A stretch of DNA of 64,000 nucleotides from Microcaldota archaeon (lineage in GTDB: Archaea; Micrarchaeota; Micrarchaeia; Micrarchaeales; CABMGC01): assembly GCA_021818925.1 (NCBI GenBank), contig JAKASU010000001.1:505568-569567 (forward strand), given 5' to 3'. A program made the position numbers and the translations under genes. Positions 55,858 through 63,687 of this stretch are shown piece after piece. The notes below the pieces were generated by a model. It was not told the origin of the DNA, made no database searches, and saw nothing but the letters and a program-made list of their open reading frames with translations. Numbering within the stretch: position 1 is the stretch's first letter; every line of letters starts with the position of its first letter.

Positions 55858-57663
55858 ATGCCAGGACTGACGCGATATGTTGAGAGGTTTAACGAGGACG
55901 AAAAACGCATACTTGGCGTATTCTTCACCAACAGCGACAAGAGCGTATTTGCGCTGAAAAACCTGCCTGAGGACACGAAGGCCGCGCTTTTCGCAAGATA
56001 CTCGCGCTCATCGATGAGCATGCGAAGGCTCTTTCTGAAAGAGTTCGTAAGGGACCCGGAGACAGGCGAGTACTATGAGGGCTTCGAAGAGCACATAGGT
56101 GCATTGGAAAAAGCCTCAAAGTTTAGGGTCGGCGGTGCCAGAGCAGGCAAATTTATGGATGTGGTGTTCGCGCAGTACGGCGATGACTCTGTCATCGATT
56201 CGGCTTCAGGGCACGTAGCGCTTGAGGGCGTTGATCAGGTCACCGCAAAGAAGATTGAGGATGGGAGGCTTGCCGGGTACATTGAAAAATCTTCAAGATA
56301 CGTTGATTTCACGGCGCGGCTTGCGCTGGATTCCGAGGGGCTGATTACAGGCCCGGCAAAGAACGGCGGTAGCTTCCTCTACAAGGAATATCCGGAAATA
56401 ATGTACTCTTCTGTTGCTGGAACATACACGTACACGATGGACCTGTTGTTTAACGCAGTAATAGACATGCACGATGCGGTGTCAAGGCAGCTGCGGCAAG
56501 CAACCCCGATTGAAGAGCAGCTCTTCGAAATAAACGTGGGAGGGGAGAGGAGAAAGGTGGCCTTCAAAGACATAGCGTCAACAAACGGCATTGATGCTGA
56601 AAAGGAGGAAAAAAAAGCGCTTGCGGCCTACAATGTCTCTATAAAGGCAAAGACATTTGATCTTACAAGAGGCCCGCTCCCGGCCTCTACGATGACAAAC
56701 CTAGGCTGGCACGCGTCATTCAGGAGTTTCGACCATTCACTGATAAAAATGCTGGCGTCGGATTTTGCGCCCGACGCTGAGGCAGCTAACTTCTGCTACG
56801 AAGAGCTGGCTGCCCTTGAGCCTTCGTTGATCAAGAGGGTGAAGGGCTCGCACGGAATGCAGGAAGCGGAGTACCTTGCAGGCCAGAAGGAAAGGCTGCG
56901 CGCGCTTGCACGTGATGTCACCAGAGGTTTGAGGCCGAGGAGAACTTATGATGCCGATCTTCTGCACAGGGATGACGATAGGCAGGCCTCTCTCGAGGTT
57001 GCGGCCGCGGCGCTCTACCCGTACACGAACGTTTCAATGAGTCAGCTGGAGGCCCGGCTTTACGAGCTTGAAGGCGCGGGAGACCGTGTCGTGTCGCGGG
57101 TAATAAAGGCCAGTGCCGAGGGGAGGACAAACAGGAGGCACAAGCTCCCCCGTGCCTTCGAGAATGCGCAGGTGATGTTTGAGTTTGAGGGCAATTTTGG
57201 GATATTCAGAGACCTGCAGAGAAACAGGTTCACTCTCCAGGAGAGGCAGAAGCTGACCACGGCGAACGGATACGACATGCCTCCGATAATCATAGATGCG
57301 GGCAGGGAGGGGTTGTTCAAAGACGCGATGGAAGCTTCGGACGCGCTGTACAAGGAACTAGTCCTCAGGAAACCGGCTTACGCAGAAACTGCGGTTACAT
57401 TTGCGCACAGGGTGAAGTGGATAGCGACCTGCGACATAAGGCAGGCTGCGTGGTTCTTGGAACTGCGCAGCGGACCGCAGGGCCATCCGGATTATAGGAG
57501 GAGGGCCCAGCTTGCGTATAAGCAGTTGAACGAAACCTTGCCTACGTTGGTGAACGATACGACGATGCAGTTTATCGACATGAATGAGTATCCGCTGGAA
57601 AGGCTGAGCGCGGCGCACAAGACAGAAGAAAAATTGGAGGCGTTGAAGCCAAAGCGGGCTTAG
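55858..57663 (+). CDS. thyX: Double-length ThyX-like flavin-dependent thymidylate synthase
   Basis: A 601-residue protein with two ThyX-like halves. The first half contains YGDDSVIDSASGHVALEGVDQVTAKKI and IEKSSRYVDF; the second contains EFEGNFGIFRDLQRNRFTLQERQKLTTANGYDMP (positions about 440-475). The classical RHRxxS motif is changed: the second half reads QRNRFTL, where relatives have HRHR. Single-domain ThyX is about 220-250 residues, so this is a tandem or two-domain form. It is expected to methylate dUMP using FAD, NADPH and methylene-folate, but the altered motif leaves activity open. ATG 55858 follows a TATA (GTTATAAATAC, 55807-55817). Confidence 0.82.
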   Translation: MPGLTRYVERFNEDEKRILGVFFTNSDKSVFALKNLPEDTKAALFARYSRSSMSMRRLFLKEFVRDPETGEYYEGFEEHIGALEKASKFRVGGARAGKFMDVVFAQYGDDSVIDSASGHVALEGVDQVTAKKIEDGRLAGYIEKSSRYVDFTARLALDSEGLITGPAKNGGSFLYKEYPEIMYSSVAGTYTYTMDLLFNAVIDMHDAVSRQLRQATPIEEQLFEINVGGERRKVAFKDIASTNGIDAEKEEKKALAAYNVSIKAKTFDLTRGPLPASTMTNLGWHASFRSFDHSLIKMLASDFAPDAEAANFCYEELAALEPSLIKRVKGSHGMQEAEYLAGQKERLRALARDVTRGLRPRRTYDADLLHRDDDRQASLEVAAAALYPYTNVSMSQLEARLYELEGAGDRVVSRVIKASAEGRTNRRHKLPRAFENAQVMFEFEGNFGIFRDLQRNRFTLQERQKLTTANGYDMPPIIIDAGREGLFKDAMEASDALYKELVLRKPAYAETAVTFAHRVKWIATCDIRQAAWFLELRSGPQGHPDYRRRAQLAYKQLNETLPTLVNDTTMQFIDMNEYPLERLSAAHKTEEKLEALKPKRA

Positions 57664-57669
57664 CGAAGG

Positions 57670-57939
57670 CTAGCTTGCCTCGTACTGCTTCCACTCGCTG
57701 TGCTTCTCAAGGAAGTGGGGTATGTAAGGGCAGTCGGGCCTTACCTTGAAGCCCTTTTCCTTTGCATACTCGAACGCCGCCGTTGCAAGCTCTTCAGCTA
57801 TACCCTTCCCGCGGTCTTCGTCAGGGGTAAACGTGTGGTAGAAGCTAAGCGTCTTCGCGTCTACCTGTGAGTACAGCAGTTCGGCTGTGCCGTGCTGCGT
57901 CTTTGCGAAGAACCTCCCGGGCTCGTGTTTTATCTCCAT
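57670..57939 (-). CDS. Small GNAT-like acetyltransferase (NATD1/YjdJ type)
   Basis: An 89-residue minimal GCN5-related fold. TLSFYHTFTPDEDRGKGIAEELATAAFEYAKEKGFKV is the conserved stretch, with RGKGIA as the CoA-binding pyrophosphate loop, and CPYIPHFLEKH closes the domain. The acceptor is unknown. It is 6 nt from the end of thyX, tail-to-tail. Confidence 0.88.
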   Translation of the reverse strand: MEIKHEPGRFFAKTQHGTAELLYSQVDAKTLSFYHTFTPDEDRGKGIAEELATAAFEYAKEKGFKVRPDCPYIPHFLEKHSEWKQYEAS

Positions 57940-57948
57940 GTAAGTGCA

Positions 57949-58021
57949 TGCGCATGCCGGGATTTGAACCCGAGTTGATGCCTTGGGAAGGCATCGTCCT
58001 ACCAGGCTAGACTACATGCGC
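57949..58021 (-). tRNA. tRNA-Gly (anticodon CCC)
   Basis: On the minus strand, acceptor GCGCATG/CATGCGC, anticodon arm ATGCC-TTCCCAA-GGCAT with CCC, and T arm TCGGG-TTCAAAT-CCCGG, discriminator A; CCA is not encoded. Confidence 0.93.
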
Positions 58022-58047
58022 CCGGTTTTAATTGGGCGCCGAGTATT

Positions 58048-58815
58048 TTATCTTATATAGCTCGTGTCCTCCTTTGGCTTGCTCTCTGAAGGGAAGGACA
58101 TCATCTTCGTGTCGTCCAGCTCCTTTAGCATCCTCTCCGTCTCTCCGCTCAGCTTCTCTATGCTCCCGAGTTTTATCTCCCTGCCTATGACCTTGCCGAC
58201 AACCCGGATGACCGCCTTGGCAGAGTTTGCGTCAACGTCGAGCATCCCCGTCTCGCCCATGATGCACGCGGCTTCTATCTTGTGCTTCTTTGAGAAGGCA
58301 ACTATCATGCCCGCTGAACCTAGAACAGACATCCCCGTAGCTTCCGTGGGGGTCACCCCGAGTTTCTTCATCTGCCCGACTGTGCTAGCATCAGTGCCGA
58401 GCCCGAACACGCGCGGTTCCTTGACGTACTGCGCACCCATGCTGTATCCGCCTATTGTGTATATTCTCCTGCCGCCAAGGTGCTTGAAGAACTCAACTAT
58501 CTTCTCATTGACCTCGTACTGGCCCTCTGGGCTCAGCGGCTGTGCGTCGCCGAGGAGTATTACTATGTCGCTCTTGCCTTTTGCACCCTTTGAGAGATAG
58601 AACCTGTTGCTGACGAGCCTGAATGACCCTTTCTTCAGCATGATTATCTGGTACGGGAAGTACGGGGAGTAAAGGGTGGCAAACTTCTTCGCCTTGAGCT
58701 CCTTCTTCAGGTGCTCTGCCACTAGGCTGCCTATGCTTCCTATGCCCGGAAGCCCGACGAACAGTATGGGGTCGTTCAGCTTCGTCTTCTTGTAATATAT
58801 CTTTGTTTCCCTCAT
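58048..58815 (-). CDS. PAC2-family proteasome assembly chaperone-like protein
   Basis: A 255-residue protein with the PAC2 fold: LFVGLPGIGSIGSLVAEHL near the N-terminus, IVILLGDAQPLSPEGQYEV, and GGYSMGAQYVKEPRVFGLGTD. Archaeal PbaB-type proteins of this family help assemble or act with the 20S proteasome. It is 7 nt downstream of aIF2-alpha on the same strand. Confidence 0.88.
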   Translation of the reverse strand: MRETKIYYKKTKLNDPILFVGLPGIGSIGSLVAEHLKKELKAKKFATLYSPYFPYQIIMLKKGSFRLVSNRFYLSKGAKGKSDIVILLGDAQPLSPEGQYEVNEKIVEFFKHLGGRRIYTIGGYSMGAQYVKEPRVFGLGTDASTVGQMKKLGVTPTEATGMSVLGSAGMIVAFSKKHKIEAACIMGETGMLDVDANSAKAVIRVVGKVIGREIKLGSIEKLSGETERMLKELDDTKMMSFPSESKPKEDTSYIR

Positions 58816-58822
58816 CCCACCA

Positions 58823-59569
58823 CTACCTCTTTATCGCGACGCTCAGCGTGCTCTTATACTTCTCTAACACCCTTTCTGCCTCCTTTATCTTGCCCTCTAC
58901 AGCAGGGTAGCTCGGCCCCTTGGCCGTAAGCTTGTAGTGCGGCGCGCCCTCGTACAGTACGTCGACGCCGAGCGCCTCTACCTCTGAGAATGCCTTCTTT
59001 ATCGTGCCGACGCTGCCTTTCCCCCCCAGCGCCCTAAGCTCCACCGAATAGCCAACCTCATACTCCTTTGGTTTTACGTTCTTTGCAAGTATCTCATCGT
59101 ATGCCTTCTTGACATCTGAGTCTAACACGCCTGCGGGCATCTTGCCCTCAACTGTAAGGTCAAGGAGCTCAGAGTACGTCTTCACGACCTGAGCGGCCTT
59201 CTTTTTTATCTCGTCGGTTTTGCTCTCTTTGTGAGCCGCCTGTATGGCCTGCGTGAAGAATTTCTCGGCGCGCTTCTCAAGGTTGTACTCGTTTATCTTG
59301 TCCTTCTTCTCTTTCGATGTGACCTTCTTCAGCGAAACGTCAAGCGCCCTCTTTGTCTGGTCAACGAAGACCACCTTCGCTACGTCGCGCTGGCCCTCCC
59401 TTATGAACTCGTGTATGTTTTTGATCCATCCGCTCGCGACCTCGCTTATTGGCAGATAGGCGTCGGCCTTGTACTCGACGAGCTCGCAGTATGCTCCGTA
59501 CGGCATTATCTTCGTTATGTTTACCAGTATAATCTCTCCCATGTCAGGGAGCTCCTTCTGCGCTATCAA
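58823..59569 (-). CDS. Translation initiation factor aIF2 alpha subunit
   Basis: A 248-residue subunit of the initiator-tRNA carrier aIF2. An S1/OB domain (GEIILVNITKIMPYGAYCELVEY; LPISEVASGWIKNI) is followed by the helical domain and a C-terminal alpha/beta domain with VGYSVELRALGGKGSV and APHYKLTAKGPSYPAVE. TTG 59569 has GAGGTGA a few bases upstream and follows L44e by 4 nt. Confidence 0.95.
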   Translation of the reverse strand: MIAQKELPDMGEIILVNITKIMPYGAYCELVEYKADAYLPISEVASGWIKNIHEFIREGQRDVAKVVFVDQTKRALDVSLKKVTSKEKKDKINEYNLEKRAEKFFTQAIQAAHKESKTDEIKKKAAQVVKTYSELLDLTVEGKMPAGVLDSDVKKAYDEILAKNVKPKEYEVGYSVELRALGGKGSVGTIKKAFSEVEALGVDVLYEGAPHYKLTAKGPSYPAVEGKIKEAERVLEKYKSTLSVAIKR

Positions 59570-59573
59570 ATAG

Positions 59574-59855
59574 TCACCTCTTCACTTCGACCTTCTTCTT
59601 CGTCCTTCCGAAAAGCGCCCTCTGGACTGTTTTCTTGCATACGGTGCACTGGAGCAGCAGCACCTGCCTCTTCCCAAGCTTCTTGGCCCTGACCTTCGGC
59701 TCTACGCTGCCTACGTATCCCTTGATGGACCTGTTGTGCGCAAGCGTATGCCACGCCAGGCCCCTCGGCGCTTTCTTCGAGAAGACGCTCACTTTGTGGG
59801 GCGTGTGCTTGTTGCAGTACGGGCAATAGGCCATTATCTGGTTCTCTATCTTCAT
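59574..59855 (-). CDS. rpl44e: Ribosomal protein eL42 (L44e)
   Basis: A 93-residue zinc-ribbon ribosomal protein near the E site. MAYCPYCNKHTPHKV gives the first Cys pair and LLLQCTVCKKTVQRALFGR the second. It is the standard partner upstream of aIF2-alpha in archaea. A gene for a GINS subunit lies 7 nt upstream. Confidence 0.95.
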   Translation of the reverse strand: MKIENQIMAYCPYCNKHTPHKVSVFSKKAPRGLAWHTLAHNRSIKGYVGSVEPKVRAKKLGKRQVLLLQCTVCKKTVQRALFGRTKKKVEVKR

Positions 59856-59862
59856 AAGCTCA

Positions 59863-60363
59863 CTACACTACAATCTCTCCTATCTTGTTCTTTATAATGA
59901 ACTCGACATCGTTGCTGCTGGATATCTCGACCACCTCACCCTGCTTGAACGGGCCTATCTTGTTGCCCTTTGAGGTAAGAACCTCAGGGATATCGGACGT
60001 GATCTTTAGCTTTGATACCTTTGCCTGCGTGTTGTTCTTGTTTAGTATTAGGAAGATTTCATTATATAGGCTTTCCTCTTCTTCTGGAACTGATGGTGGG
60101 AGCGGCTTGTTGTAAGCGATATAGAGGAGTATCTTCTGCCTCCTTTTGTCCTTCAGGGAAGAGAGTAGTTTCTTCGAGTTTTCCAGCTGCTTCGCGGCGT
60201 CCTCGCTCGCCGGCTGTTTTGAGAGCGCGAAAAGGTGACTGTTGGCCTGAGAGTAGAAATCGTGCTGAAGTTGCTGCAGCTCTCCTGTGGCCTTCTCCTG
60301 TTGCAGTAGGGAAAAAAGAAACTCTGTTGATATTGTTAGAGGCAGGCAAACACCGATGACCAT
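59863..60363 (-). CDS. gins15: GINS replication factor subunit (Gins51/Gins15-like)
   Basis: A 166-residue GINS protein, a cofactor of the MCM helicase. The A domain is helical: LLQQEKATGELQQLQHDFYSQAN is the family signature, with a Leu-rich helix and a basic KDKRRQKILLYIAYN stretch. The small C-terminal B domain (SDIPEVLTSKGNKIGPFKQGE and the closing VVEI strand) is on the C-terminal side, as in Gins51. ATG 60363 fits a TATA about 25-30 bp upstream. Confidence 0.85.
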   Translation of the reverse strand: MVIGVCLPLTISTEFLFSLLQQEKATGELQQLQHDFYSQANSHLFALSKQPASEDAAKQLENSKKLLSSLKDKRRQKILLYIAYNKPLPPSVPEEEESLYNEIFLILNKNNTQAKVSKLKITSDIPEVLTSKGNKIGPFKQGEVVEISSSNDVEFIIKNKIGEIVV

Positions 60364-60490
60364 GCGGTTCCACTATTAATTTTCTGAACTTTTTATTAAT
60401 ACTTGCTGCAAGGTTACAATTATCATCATACATATAACTGCATAAAAGTAAACGATTAGTGGAATTGAACCGTCCCCTGAAACTGTGAAA

Positions 60491-60565
60491 TAGCGAGGGG
60501 AAGATTTGAACTTCCGATCTTCGGGTTATGAGCCCGACGGGTACTCCAGGCTACCCTACCTCGCT
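60491..60565 (-). tRNA. Initiator tRNA-Met (anticodon CAU)
   Basis: On the minus strand, acceptor AGCGAGG/CCTCGCT with the A1-U72 pair of archaeal initiators, and the anticodon stem TCGGG/CCCGA with three consecutive G-C pairs flanking the CTCATAA loop. CCA is not encoded. A TATA (CTTTTTATACATT on the minus strand, about 60585-60597) precedes it. The 125-bp gap on its other side (60366-60490) shows no gene. Confidence 0.93.
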
Positions 60566-60609
60566 ATGCAAAAGAATGACCTGTTAATGTATAAAAAGCT
60601 TCAAACGAG

Positions 60610-60993
60610 CTACTGTCTACTCTTTCCTTCGGGCATTATGAGAAACAGCCTAACTGCTTTCAAAGCGTCCTCGTTAGTTTCTGTTTTGGGCATTCCAGAC
60701 AGGCGCTCCTCAACGCCCTTTGCGAACCTCAACGTGCGGAGCCTCACCGTCTCTTTCAGCGATTCTCTTTCCGCAGGGCTGCACATTCTTTCCGCCAACG
60801 GCATGGTTCTGCCTTGGATTTGCACCCAATACTCTATAGATCGCTTTCTCTCCGGGCTGTGTTTCTCATCGTCAGCCCACACAACATGCAATTGTTCGTC
60901 TATGGCAGTAGCAAGCGTAGTTTCTTGGCAGTCGTGCTTCACAACCCGAATTCCGACACGTCCCCATGCCGGTATGACGTGCCCAGAAACCAC
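60610..60993 (-). CDS. Hypothetical protein downstream of tfe
   Basis: A 127-residue protein. The N-terminal half is strand-like (GHVIPAWGRVGIRVVKHD; ATAIDEQLHVVWADDE; YWVQIQGRTMPLA) and the C-terminal half helical (AERESLKETVRLRTLRFAKGVEE). The start is GTG 60993 with AAGGTGA just upstream, 9 nt after the tfe stop. The family is unknown; it may act with TFE only by position. Confidence 0.55.
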   Translation of the reverse strand: MVSGHVIPAWGRVGIRVVKHDCQETTLATAIDEQLHVVWADDEKHSPERKRSIEYWVQIQGRTMPLAERMCSPAERESLKETVRLRTLRFAKGVEERLSGMPKTETNEDALKAVRLFLIMPEGKSRQ

Positions 60994-61002
60994 AACTTCA
61001 CC

Positions 61003-61743
61003 TTAAACAGGAGCAGCGGTAATTCCCTTGTCGTTGCTTGTAGAAGCCTCCTCAAAAAGTACCCTGGCCTCCTCCTTGCTCATCTGCTTTAGCGCCTTCC
61101 CGCAACCCTCGCATTTGAACTGGCTCTCAAATGCAGCATCGAAAGGCAGTATGACCTTCGCCTCCTCATAGCATTTTCCGCAGTAGAAGAAGTCGTTGCA
61201 GTTCTCAGGCATCTTGTAACCATCCCCAGGCTTTGAATTCACAGCGTTCTGATGCAGTTCTGTCAGCTTCTCGCCGTCGAGGTACCACTTAAACGTTAGC
61301 CAGCCCTTGCTGTCCTTATTGGTGTCGTACCTAGCCACTCCGTAGCTGTCAAGCACGTTTAGCACGCGCCTTACCTCATTTATCTTCACGTTCAGGTCCG
61401 CTGCAATCTTCTCATCGGTTTGTGGCTCGTTAAGCATCTTTATTACGCTTATGGCTTTCTTGCCTATGTTCTTTGATATAAAATCAGCAAAAACAGCATT
61501 GTCCAGAAGTCCCTCAACCCTGAGCCTTTCGTTCTCAGCCGCCTCCAAATCCAGCTTCGCCTGTTCTTTTAGAGCCTTCTTCTGAGCCTTCAGCTTCAGT
61601 TCCCTCCTTGCCTCAAGGCGCATCTTCTTCACGCGCACGCTCATGGGGTGTGTTTTCCTCGCATTCACATGCGCAGTATTCCTAGTTCCAGCGTTGGCCT
61701 TCTTGCCCTTTGGCATCCTTACACGACCGGTCTTCTTGTTCAT
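61003..61743 (-). CDS. tfe: Transcription factor E alpha (TFE) with a basic N-terminal extension
   Basis: A 246-residue general transcription factor, homologue of TFIIE-alpha, that helps open promoters. Residues about 80-165 form the extended winged helix (FISKNIGKKAISVIKMLNE; NEVRRVLNVLDSYGVARY; GWLTFKWYL). The C-terminal zinc ribbon uses FYCGKCYE and FKCEGCGKAL. The first 75 residues are an unusual, very basic extension (KKTGRVRMPKGKKANAG, then a long Ala/Lys/Arg/Glu helix), not part of standard TFE, which is about 170-190 residues. Confidence 0.88.
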   Translation of the reverse strand: MNKKTGRVRMPKGKKANAGTRNTAHVNARKTHPMSVRVKKMRLEARRELKLKAQKKALKEQAKLDLEAAENERLRVEGLLDNAVFADFISKNIGKKAISVIKMLNEPQTDEKIAADLNVKINEVRRVLNVLDSYGVARYDTNKDSKGWLTFKWYLDGEKLTELHQNAVNSKPGDGYKMPENCNDFFYCGKCYEEAKVILPFDAAFESQFKCEGCGKALKQMSKEEARVLFEEASTSNDKGITAAPV

Positions 61744-61775
61744 ATAATACGCACCACACTAATAAATAACCGCTT

Positions 61776-61961
61776 TTATACAGGCCTCTTCCTCACAATT
61801 CCGTGAACGACGTCAACATCAACCTTCTGTTCTTTACGCAGGTTCTTGATTATGGTCTCCCTTGAGAGGCCCGTGTCTCTTTGCATCCATGCTATACTTG
61901 TCTCCTCGTTGTACGAAAGCGCGTCTACCGCCCTCTTTAATTTGTCACCGTTGTCTGCCAT
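61776..61961 (-). CDS. Small HTH-like protein
   Basis: A 61-residue protein starting MADNGDKLKRAVDAL, with a helix-turn-helix (SIAWMQRDTGLSRETIIKNLRKE) and a short basic C-terminal strand (VVHGIVRKRPV). It could be a minimal DNA-binding regulator. ATG 61961 has GGTG upstream, and a TATA (TTTATATATAAGG on the minus strand, about 61993-62003) supports a leader of a few bases over an upstream in-frame ATG. Confidence 0.6.
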   Translation of the reverse strand: MADNGDKLKRAVDALSYNEETSIAWMQRDTGLSRETIIKNLRKEQKVDVDVVHGIVRKRPV

Positions 61962-62109
61962 AGCACCACAGCTAATAATATGCGTTTCCTTATATATAAA
62001 GGGTTTCTTATTTTGCATAATACAGACAAAGTCCTGTTATTTTGCTACTTTACCCTCTTCTGTCGCCAATATGTATTATGCATCTCCTGATATTTAAACA
62101 ATTCGAGAG

Positions 62110-62184
62110 CGGGCTCGGTGGGATTTGAACCCACGACTTGCTGGTTAAGAGCCAGCCACTCTGACCAATCTGAGTTACGAGCCC
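62110..62184 (-). tRNA. tRNA-Lys (anticodon CUU)
   Basis: On the minus strand, acceptor GGGCTCG/CGAGCCC, anticodon arm GCTGG-CTCTTAA-CCAGC with CTT, and T arm GTGGG-TTCAAAT-CCCAC, discriminator G; CCA is not encoded. Confidence 0.95.
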
Positions 62185-62194
62185 AAAATAGGGG

Positions 62195-63520
62195 TCACTT
62201 GACCCTTGCCCTTACAAACTTCTCTATTAAAGAATCAAATTCCTTTCCATGTGGGCGTATCTCATAGGAAACCTGGACTATCGGCTTGTTGGAGTTTATG
62301 ATGTTCCTTAGGTTGGTCGGCGTTGCCGAAAGGACGATGTCACAGTCGGCCTTGTTGACCGTGGCCTCGAGGTCACGTATCTGTTTTGCGCTGTAGCCCA
62401 TGGCTGGGAGCTCCTTGTCAAGGGCCGGGTACTTGGCAAATGTGTCTTTTATCGTGCCCGTTGCGTATCTCTTGGCATCGGCCACCCTCGACACTCCGTA
62501 CTTCTTGGCTGCCACGGTGGCCGCTCCGAATCTCATGTTTCCATGGGTTATTGTAGGGCCGTCCTCAACAAGCAACGCGCTGCTGCCCTTAACCAGAGAT
62601 GGATTGTCCACGCTGACCGCAGAGTCCGCAAGGATCATCTTCGCCTTGCCATTTATCCTTTCAAGGTTGCGCTTGACCGTGGTGATCTCATCAGCGCTCG
62701 CCGAGTTCACCTTGTTTACCAGCAGCACGTCTGCTGCTCTCGCACACACCTCTCCAGGATAGTAGGAAACCTCGTTTCCAGCCCGCAGCGGGTCAACAAC
62801 AGTTATCATGAGGTCCGGCTTGATGAATGGCATGTCGTTGTTTCCGCCGTCCCAGATCACAAGATCCGCCTCCTTCTCCGCCTTTCTCAGTATCCTCTCG
62901 TAGTCGACCCCGGAATAAACGATAAATCCGTTCTTTATGTGCGGCTCGTAGTCTTCCCTCTCCTCTATAGTGGTCTTGTACTTCACCAGGTCTTTTAGCG
63001 TAGCAAACCTCTGCACAGCCTGCTCCTTCAGGTCGCCGTACGGCATAGGGTGCCTTATTATTACGGTCCTTACCCCGTTATCGCGCAACAGCCGCGAAAC
63101 GTACCTTGTGGTGGGGCTCTTTCCCGAACCCGTCCTTACCGCGCATATGGCGATGACCGGTTTTGTCGACCTTAGCATCTGCGCTTCCGGATTGAAGAGC
63201 ACAAAGTCGGCCCCGCACGCGTTCACCAAGCTGCTCTTCTCCATGACGGTCTGGTACGGGAGGTCGCTGTAGGCAAGCGAGCACGCATCTGCCTTCAGCC
63301 TCTTTATCAGCCGTGGCAGCTCGGCCTCGTCATAGATCTTTATGCCCTTCGGATACAGTTTCCCGCTCAGCTCCTTCGGATATACCCTGTTTGCTATGAA
63401 CGGTATCTGCGTTGCGGTAAAAGCCACGACCTCATACGAAGGGTTGTCCCTAAATAATGTGTTGAACTGGTGGAAGTCCCTTCCCGCGGCCCCCATTATG
63501 ATAATTCTCTCCCTTTTCAA
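62195..63520 (-). CDS. Cyclic 2,3-diphosphoglycerate synthetase-like GTPase/ATPase
   Basis: A 441-residue P-loop protein. The N-terminal Rossmann part begins RIIIMGAAGRDFHQFNTLFRDN. The central P-loop is VRTGSGKSPTTRYVS, and VIWDGGNNDMPFIKPDLMITVVDPLRAG follows, all strongly like cyclic 2,3-DPG synthetase. In methanogens this makes the thermoprotectant cDPG; in other organisms relatives have unknown roles. TTG 63520 with GGAGGAG 3 nt upstream is the preferred start; TTG 63532 is the alternative. Confidence 0.85.
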   Translation of the reverse strand: MKRERIIIMGAAGRDFHQFNTLFRDNPSYEVVAFTATQIPFIANRVYPKELSGKLYPKGIKIYDEAELPRLIKRLKADACSLAYSDLPYQTVMEKSSLVNACGADFVLFNPEAQMLRSTKPVIAICAVRTGSGKSPTTRYVSRLLRDNGVRTVIIRHPMPYGDLKEQAVQRFATLKDLVKYKTTIEEREDYEPHIKNGFIVYSGVDYERILRKAEKEADLVIWDGGNNDMPFIKPDLMITVVDPLRAGNEVSYYPGEVCARAADVLLVNKVNSASADEITTVKRNLERINGKAKMILADSAVSVDNPSLVKGSSALLVEDGPTITHGNMRFGAATVAAKKYGVSRVADAKRYATGTIKDTFAKYPALDKELPAMGYSAKQIRDLEATVNKADCDIVLSATPTNLRNIINSNKPIVQVSYEIRPHGKEFDSLIEKFVRARVK

Positions 63521-63635
63521 ATACTCCTCCAATCAGATTGGCACACGAAAATATAATACCTTTTAGGGGGTTCGTTTCAGCGCAAAGGAACGGCATTTTA
63601 CGAGGACAATTTTTCGACGACAAAACGCCCCCAGA

Positions 63636-63645
63636 AGCTTTATAT
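63636..63645 (+). promoter_or_regulatory. TATA box of gyrB
   Basis: CTTTATATTG on the plus strand. It lies 43-52 bp before ATG 63688, with the expected transcript start near 63665. It is in the 150-bp divergent region shared with the cDPG synthetase-like gene. Confidence 0.45.
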
Positions 63646-63687
63646 TGCTTAAACAGCCATTACACTAACAGGGTGCCAGTCGATTTC

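Noticed and set aside
60366..60490. C/D box sRNA suggested by TGATGA on the minus strand
   Set aside because: No CTGA D box lies at a suitable distance, so the box pair is incomplete.
61003..61743. First impression of aIF2-beta for this zinc-ribbon protein
   Set aside because: The winged helix followed by a C-terminal zinc ribbon matches TFE; aIF2-beta motifs are absent.
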